From Boothiomyces macroporosus (lineage: Eukaryota; Chytridiomycota; Chytridiomycetes; Rhizophydiales; Terramycetaceae), in NCBI GenBank assembly GCA_027604185.1, contig JADGKB010000192.1, positions 1 through 17,697 on the forward strand: 17,697 nt of DNA. Direction: 5' to 3'. Position 1 is the stretch's first letter. Each line of letters begins with the position of its first letter. The notes beneath the pieces are model-generated. The model saw only the letters and a list, made by a program, of their open reading frames with translations, did no database searches and was not told where the DNA came from. The position numbers and the translations under genes were made by a program. This document shows, piece by piece, positions 13,127 through 17,697 of this stretch.

Positions 13127-14182
13127 TTATTGGAAAACGCAGTTATTGTTGGCGAGTGCGTGGCAAGTAACGCAAGATTGAGCATTTGGGCACGTTTTGG
13201 CCCAAGATTCACCAATAGTGCCAGGAGCAGTATCTTGTTCAAAGGTTTGATGTTGGAAGAACAAATCAGTGTTTCCATAAGCATTGAGCACTACAGCAGA
13301 GTTGGTAGTAACTGAGCCAATTTGATTGAATGGAGCATTTGGTTGAGGAGAGGCCCAAACAGTCCACAATTGGGTTCCAGCTGGGAGACCAGACAAAGCC
13401 TTGAGAGATCTGTAAGCATCATTAGAGTCAGTTGTTGGAATAGCAGCACCAACAGCCTGTTTTGCTGCATCAGTAGGGCGGAATACCAATTGGAAAGGAT
13501 AAACAGGTTTGGTGACATCATTTCCATTAGCATCTTTCTTTGATACTCCAGACAGCCCAGTGAATACAGGCCAGTTGGAAGCTTTGCCAAAAGTGTGCAA
13601 AAGGACTCCTCCAGCAATGAATCCACCTTCCTTTGGTGAGATGTGGTTGGAAAAGTTGTTGGCAAAAAAGTTTAAATCGCTCTGCCCATCAATTCCAAGC
13701 ATGAAAAAGATGTTGGTTGATGGGTTATTGTCTCTAAAGAATTTGATTGCTGCACCTGGAACAATGGAGTTTGAGCCTGCGCTTGGTTGGGAAGCTAATG
13801 AAAATCTGAGAATTGCATCCTGCGCTCCTTGGAACAAACCAGTATATGGATTAGGAAGGGCATTAAATTTAACTTGTGCAACGGCACCTGCTGCATGAAC
13901 CCTCTTTTGTCTTCTTGAAGAGCCGAATAACCCCTTTTCCATTGGTAATTCGTCAGACACGGTATTGACTGTCGGATGCATATCTTCTACGAATATCAAA
14001 TCAAAGATGGAGTAGCTGTATGAGGAGGAGGTGGCAGGGCTGGAGGTAATTTCAGACCAAACCTGAGCTAATTGAGCTGAAGCCGGAGTATTTTGGAATT
14101 GCGTTTCTCCGCGTTTATGCAAGTGAGCATATGGGCATGGGTTTGCTAGAGCAACTGTCGCAAGAATGGCAAGTTTAAACAT
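13127..14182 (-). CDS. Secreted catalase-like protein, copy 1
   Basis: A 351-aa protein without introns. It has a signal peptide (about 1-13, MFKLAILATVALA) and a Kex2-type KR site (23-24), so it is probably secreted and trimmed. The catalase fold is marked by RVHAAGAVAQ (His96, equivalent of the distal catalytic His in RVVHAKGxGA), LRFSLA (Arg126-Ser128), PGAAIKFF (equivalent of GFAVKF) and FSNHISPKE. The proximal heme-ligand motif RxxxY of true catalases is not apparent in the shorter C-terminal half. The tail has several Cys: TCPNAQSCVTCHALANNNC, including a CxxCH at 337-341. Role: a heme peroxidase-like or heme-lacking extracellular protein; activity cannot be told from sequence. AATAAA overlaps the stop (13131-13126). 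Copy 2 lies 177 bp upstream. Confidence 0.85.
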   Translation of the reverse strand: MFKLAILATVALANPCPYAHLHKRGETQFQNTPASAQLAQVWSEITSSPATSSSYSYSIFDLIFVEDMHPTVNTVSDELPMEKGLFGSSRRQKRVHAAGAVAQVKFNALPNPYTGLFQGAQDAILRFSLASQPSAGSNSIVPGAAIKFFRDNNPSTNIFFMLGIDGQSDLNFFANNFSNHISPKEGGFIAGGVLLHTFGKASNWPVFTGLSGVSKKDANGNDVTKPVYPFQLVFRPTDAAKQAVGAAIPTTDSNDAYRSLKALSGLPAGTQLWTVWASPQPNAPFNQIGSVTTNSAVVLNAYGNTDLFFQHQTFEQDTAPGTIGESWAKTCPNAQSCVTCHALANNNCVFQ

Positions 14183-14359
14183 TTTTCTGGTGGAAACTTT
14201 TCTTTGTTTTTATGCTGTTTGGATGGGTTGGCCGGGCTTTTTTCCGCAGCCAAGACTAAAAAGGAATTCAAAGTATTGCAGGGACCTGATATTGGCATAG
14301 CCTTTTCTCCACTTGCAGATTCATACTAATGAGAGTAACCGATAGTGATAACTTAATAT

Positions 14360-15412
14360 TTATTGGAAAACGCAGTTATTGTTGGCGAGTGCGTGGCAAG
14401 TAATGCAGGACTGGGCATTTGGACAAGTTTGAGCCCAAGATTCACCAATGGTGCCAGGAGCAGTATCTTGTTCAAAGGTTTGATGTTGGAAGAACAAATC
14501 AGTGTTTCCATAGTCATTTAGAACAACGTTGGATTTGGTGGAGATGGACCCAATTTGGGTGAATGGAGCATTTGGTTGAGGAGAGGCCCAAACAGTCCAC
14601 AATTGGGTCCCAGCTGGGAGACCAGACAAAGCCTTGAGAGATCTGTAGATATCGTTGGAATCAGTGTTTGGCAAGTTGGCAGCCACTGCTTGTTGAGCAT
14701 CAGCAGTTGGACGCATCACAACTTGGAATGGATAGACTGGTGAAGTGACTTCATTTCCTTGTGCATCGAATCTGGCAACTCTGTTGAGCCCAGTGAATAC
14801 AGGCCAGTTGGAAGCTTTGCCAAAAGTGTGCAATAAAAGACCTCCAGCAATGGCTCCACCTTCCTTTGGTGAGATGTGGTTGGAAAAGTTGTTGGTAAAA
14901 AAGTTTGGATCGTTGTTTTGTCCGTCAATTCCCAACATGAAGAAGATGTTGGCAGACGGTTGGTTTTGAATAAAGAACTTCATTGCAGCTCCAGGAACAA
15001 TGGTGGTGGTTGATGGAGTGTTTGCGAGAGAGAATCTCACGATAGCATCTTGCGCTCCTTGGAACAAACCAGTGTATGGGGATCCTGGAAGAGCATCAAA
15101 AGTAGCTTGAACTACAGCACCGGCAGCATGTACCTCCTTTTGTCTCTTTGAAGAGCTAAACCATCCTTTAACCATTGGCAATTCATCAGATGCAGTGTCA
15201 ACAGTTGGATGCATATCTTCAGTAGCGACAAGTCCGAATACATTGTAGGTAAAGGAGGTAGGGCTGGCGTTGCTGTTGTTGATTTCAGACCATACTTGTT
15301 GTAATTGAGCAGAGGTGGATTGAGAGGTAACAGTTTCGCCTCTCTTGGCCAAATGAGCATAAGGACATGGGTTAGCAAGAGCAAAGGCTGCAATGGCGAT
15401 TAGCTTGAACAT
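14360..15412 (-). CDS. Secreted catalase-like protein, copy 2
   Basis: A 350-aa paralogue of the downstream gene, same strand, no introns. Signal peptide (MFKLIAIAAFALA), NPCPYAHLAKR with the Kex2-type site, VHAAGAVVQ (distal His), VRFSLA, PGAAMKFF and FSNHISPKEGG are all kept, as is the Cys tail with CITCH. The last about 50 codons are nearly identical in DNA to copy 1 while the N-terminal halves differ more, suggesting recent duplication or gene conversion. A TATA box (15452-15459) lies 40-47 nt upstream of the ATG. The stop overlaps AATAAA (14364-14359). Strong secretion signals plus tandem copies suggest an abundant extracellular or wall-associated product (inference). Confidence 0.87.
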   Translation of the reverse strand: MFKLIAIAAFALANPCPYAHLAKRGETVTSQSTSAQLQQVWSEINNSNASPTSFTYNVFGLVATEDMHPTVDTASDELPMVKGWFSSSKRQKEVHAAGAVVQATFDALPGSPYTGLFQGAQDAIVRFSLANTPSTTTIVPGAAMKFFIQNQPSANIFFMLGIDGQNNDPNFFTNNFSNHISPKEGGAIAGGLLLHTFGKASNWPVFTGLNRVARFDAQGNEVTSPVYPFQVVMRPTADAQQAVAANLPNTDSNDIYRSLKALSGLPAGTQLWTVWASPQPNAPFTQIGSISTKSNVVLNDYGNTDLFFQHQTFEQDTAPGTIGESWAQTCPNAQSCITCHALANNNCVFQ

Positions 15413-15840
15413 CTGTATTGTATTATAGTGGCAAGCAGAGATTCCTTACAGTATTTATACATTTTGGTTGGGCCCTTAACACTCCAAAATTGGCATGGGG
15501 CTCTTGAAAACGGCTCTTCTACGCAGGTCCTATTGGCGTTCTACGTCCGAGGAGTGGAAAAACCACCAAAAATTGCCAAATCGAGGAAAGGGAACGATTT
15601 GAATATTTCGACCCTCCGATTTAATATCGCGGCAAAAACAATTCTGTACTTGAAAATTATGCTAATGGCAATTAATTGCAAGGATCGTAGTCGCTTGCAC
15701 TTTTCGCTGAGGCAAGTCCATCGAATTTGGCAAGCTTAGCCACACATCTGGGCATCTCAAAGACTGAAACCAACTTCCCAACTTGCTCAGTTTCATTCAT
15801 CAAAAGGAAAATACCCACTGGAACTGAATTTTATATATAT
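15413..15840 (-). promoter_or_regulatory. Upstream region of catalase-like copy 2
   Basis: It contains TATAAATA (15459-15452, minus strand) and no supported gene. A plus-strand open frame here has no early ATG and runs through the TATA box, so it is probably chance. Confidence 0.5.
15452..15459 (-). promoter_or_regulatory. TATA box of catalase-like copy 2
   Basis: TATAAATA on the minus strand, 40-47 nt upstream of the ATG at 15412. Confidence 0.6.
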
Positions 15841-17415
15841 TTAGTCATCAACAATATCTGAATCAATATCTAGCCATTCCTCATTTTCATCATCAGTCAC
15901 TGCATCGTTGTCGCTATCATCATCAAATTCAATAATCATTCCAGGGTTTGAAAAGTCTTGCTCTCTTTCAAGGTTGCAGATAACCAAGTACGGTATTGAA
16001 ACCCTCTTTACAAACCATATACAAGTATCAAGGTCTAGAACATTCTTGTTCTTGAAAGTATTCCCAATGTACAACTTACGGATGTTTGTTTGTGGAACAT
16101 AGTCTATCACATATTGTAATCCTCGCTTGGTTATTTGGTTTCCTGATATATCAAGCTCTCTTAATTTTGATTTGCCAATGTTACGAAATAATAAATGCAA
16201 TCCATCATCTGTTATCAAACAGTCATCTAAATCCAACACTTTAAAATTTACATCATTGATATAGTTGACAAGATGAGAAATACCTTCATCTCTGATTGGG
16301 TTTGAAAATGAAAAGTCAACGAGATGCGATTGCATAGCTGCACTCATAAAAGGATGGATCATTTGAGTGTCAATTTGTAGATATACTTTTTCCAACTTTG
16401 TATAAGGGAGGCTGCGAATAAACTTCCACTGACTGCCTCTATTTATCGGGTCGCCATACAGGAATACTTTCAGCTTGGTTTTCTTTATGTTGACAAAGAA
16501 ATGCACCAAATCTTTCTCTAGTGCATTTTCATCCACATCCAGTTCTTCTATGTCAGTGTTAGGAAGAGCATTTGCAAGTGCATGAAGTCCTCTCTTTCCA
16601 ATATAATTTAAAGACAAATCCAAATCCACCAACTTACTTTGAGGTAGTTTTGCTGCAAGTTTAATGATACTTTGGTTAGTCAAGCCATTGTTCTGTAAAT
16701 CCAGAATGCGCAGGTTAAGAATACTGTCAAGCATTAAAATTAGTCCATCATCTTGAATCATACAGTCTGGCAAGTACAGCTTGGAAAGATTGATCAAGTA
16801 TTGTGGCAAATTTCGAATTAACTTTTGAGAGAGCTGGAAATTAAATTCTATTGTGGACAATGTACATCCTTCAAGGCAGCTTAGCATATCAAAGTTCTTT
16901 ACATGTATAACTGGGTAGTCGTCGCTAAAAGACATTCCGGTTATTGTACGCTTGGTTGCATTTTGAAATTCCATAGAAACATCCTGATGAACTAGCACCT
17001 CCAGCTGTGCAGAAGACGGCAAGTAAGGGTGAATCTTGGTGTACAAATTGATTGGGATGTGGATCATTGGAAATTTCCATTTGATTTCCTTTAGCTTTTG
17101 ATATTTTATTATTTCGTTGGAGTCGAGTACTGGATCATCAGATTCTAGCTCGTACAATACGTTTTTGAGTTTGTAATATGGAAATATCAGTATTGGGTAG
17201 TGATTGCAGAGTGGTATTCCCAGTTCAAGTAACAAACGGCAGGGGAATAGCCGATTCATCATCTCCCTGTTAATCCTGGACAAATTGTAAATAGAGTGGC
17301 CATCCAAATAAAGAAATATTTGATTTTCCAAGAGTTCAAATGGCAACTGTTCAATTGGGAAGTTCATGAAAAAGTTGAAAAAAATGAGAGCCTGTATGGA
17401 TAGGACTAATATCAT
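15841..17415 (-). CDS. F-box and leucine-rich-repeat protein with acidic tail
   Basis: A 524-aa protein. From residue 17 MNFPIEQLPFELLENQIFLY and LSRINREMMNRLF fit an F-box, the Skp1-binding module of SCF ubiquitin ligases. Residues about 190-470 carry ribonuclease-inhibitor-type leucine-rich repeats, for example LRILDLQNNGLTNQSIIKLA, LVDLDLSLNYIGKRGLHALA and LRELDISGNQITKRGLQYV. The C-terminus (about 490-524) is rich in Asp/Glu. The upstream 16 residues (MILVLSIQALIFFNFF) are hydrophobic and unusual before an F-box; the second ATG at 17367 may be the real start. The predicted job is substrate recognition for ubiquitination. No intron is visible. Elongin B in the same window belongs to a different cullin system, so no direct link is implied. 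Confidence 0.85.
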   Translation of the reverse strand: MILVLSIQALIFFNFFMNFPIEQLPFELLENQIFLYLDGHSIYNLSRINREMMNRLFPCRLLLELGIPLCNHYPILIFPYYKLKNVLYELESDDPVLDSNEIIKYQKLKEIKWKFPMIHIPINLYTKIHPYLPSSAQLEVLVHQDVSMEFQNATKRTITGMSFSDDYPVIHVKNFDMLSCLEGCTLSTIEFNFQLSQKLIRNLPQYLINLSKLYLPDCMIQDDGLILMLDSILNLRILDLQNNGLTNQSIIKLAAKLPQSKLVDLDLSLNYIGKRGLHALANALPNTDIEELDVDENALEKDLVHFFVNIKKTKLKVFLYGDPINRGSQWKFIRSLPYTKLEKVYLQIDTQMIHPFMSAAMQSHLVDFSFSNPIRDEGISHLVNYINDVNFKVLDLDDCLITDDGLHLLFRNIGKSKLRELDISGNQITKRGLQYVIDYVPQTNIRKLYIGNTFKNKNVLDLDTCIWFVKRVSIPYLVICNLEREQDFSNPGMIIEFDDDSDNDAVTDDENEEWLDIDSDIVDD

Positions 17416-17591
17416 ACCAAGGATTGGATCTCTATCAATATCGCAGAAAGTGCGCCAGTAACTCAGATTAGTTGAGCATGAATATCAATAACTAAATTCA
17501 ATTGCTCCAAGAATAAGATAATCATTGCCTTGCTGATATATAGAACGTATTGTACTTGATCTGCAACATGCTATTCGAGATATTAAAGTAG

Positions 17592-17597
17592 TTTATT
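17592..17597 (-). promoter_or_regulatory. AATAAA poly(A) signal of histone H2B
   Basis: It lies 17 nt past the TAA stop. No histone-type 3' stem-loop is seen in the 198 bp between H2B and the F-box gene, so the message is probably polyadenylated. Confidence 0.6.
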
Positions 17598-17613
17598 TAA
17601 TGTTGAAAAACAC

Positions 17614-17697
17614 TTAGGAGGATTGGTATTTGGTAACGGCTTTGGTTCCTTCAGATACTGCGTGTTTAGCCAATTCACCAGGAAGAATCAAACGAAC
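17614..17697 (-). CDS. H2B: Histone H2B, C-terminal 27 residues (cut by window edge)
   Basis: The minus strand reads VRLILPGELAKHAVSEGTKA then VTKYQSS and TAA. This is the invariant C-terminal helix of histone H2B, including the lysine (AVTK) that is ubiquitinated in animals and fungi. The rest of the gene lies beyond 17697. H2B pairs with H2A in the nucleosome. The terminal YQSS is a minor variant of the usual ending. Confidence 0.98.
   Translation of the reverse strand, partial: VRLILPGELAKHAVSEGTKAVTKYQSS

Noticed and set aside
14140..14182. Chloroperoxidase-type PCP heme-thiolate motif (NPCPYAHL) in the catalase-like proteins
   Set aside because: The motif sits right after the signal peptide and before a KR cleavage site, and the rest of the protein matches the catalase fold, not haloperoxidase.
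15428..15739. 103-codon plus-strand open frame
   Set aside because: No early ATG, runs through the TATA box of catalase-like copy 2, and shows no domain.
17416..17613. Histone 3' stem-loop downstream of H2B
   Set aside because: No GGCTCTT-type hairpin is present; an AATAAA is.

Overview
The window is compact, AT-rich nuclear DNA from a eukaryote. It has eukaryote-only genes (elongin B, TRAPPC13, TMCO3-type antiporter, PRA1, LITAF-domain proteins, an F-box/LRR protein, a cap 2'-O-methyltransferase, histone H2B), spliceosomal introns, TATA boxes about 25-40 nt upstream of start codons, and AATAAA poly(A) signals. TAA, TAG and TGA all end genes, so the code looks standard. Secreted proteins with Kex2-type Lys-Arg sites hint at a fungus or fungal relative, but I cannot name the lineage.

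The main discovery is the introns. Ten introns can be placed because protein homology is broken at exactly those points. Seven are exactly 19 nt, one is 18 and two are 20. They share one minimal layout: GTA/GTG donor, five or six spacer bases, a YTAAY-like branch site, then usually four bases ending in AG. One ends in TG instead. None lies in phase 0. In phases 1 and 2 the splice signals themselves tend to create an in-frame stop if the intron is retained (8 of 10 cases).

Layout. 1-1904: minus-strand TMCO3-like K+/H+ antiporter whose 3' end runs into a 27-bp minisatellite. 2022-2092: tRNA-Gly(UCC). 2308-2523: small LITAF-like protein. 2725-3178: NUDT2-like Nudix hydrolase. 3230-4174: GPCR-like 7TM protein (minus). 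4467-5009: PRA1-family protein (minus), divergent from TRAPPC13 at 5306-6444. 6511-6829: elongin B (minus), with only 23 bp between its start codon and that of the divergent cap methyltransferase (6853-8286). 8641-9067: single-pass membrane protein with an apparent frameshift and a repeat tail. 9343-10031: thioredoxin-fold protein (minus). 10371-10611: possible small unknown gene. 10642-12353: three tandem LITAF-domain proteins with Pro/Gln-rich, PPxY-bearing N-termini (minus). 13127-15412: tandem pair of secreted catalase-like proteins (minus). 15841-17415: F-box/LRR protein (minus). 17614-17697: 3' end of histone H2B (minus, cut by the window).

Functional themes are membrane traffic and ubiquitin-linked sorting (PRA1, TRAPPC13, LITAF, elongin B, F-box), ion transport, mRNA capping and secreted redox proteins. 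There is no operon logic. Genes are packed with very short UTRs; in six cases the stop codon lies inside the AATAAA signal. No mobile element, CRISPR array or viral gene was seen.
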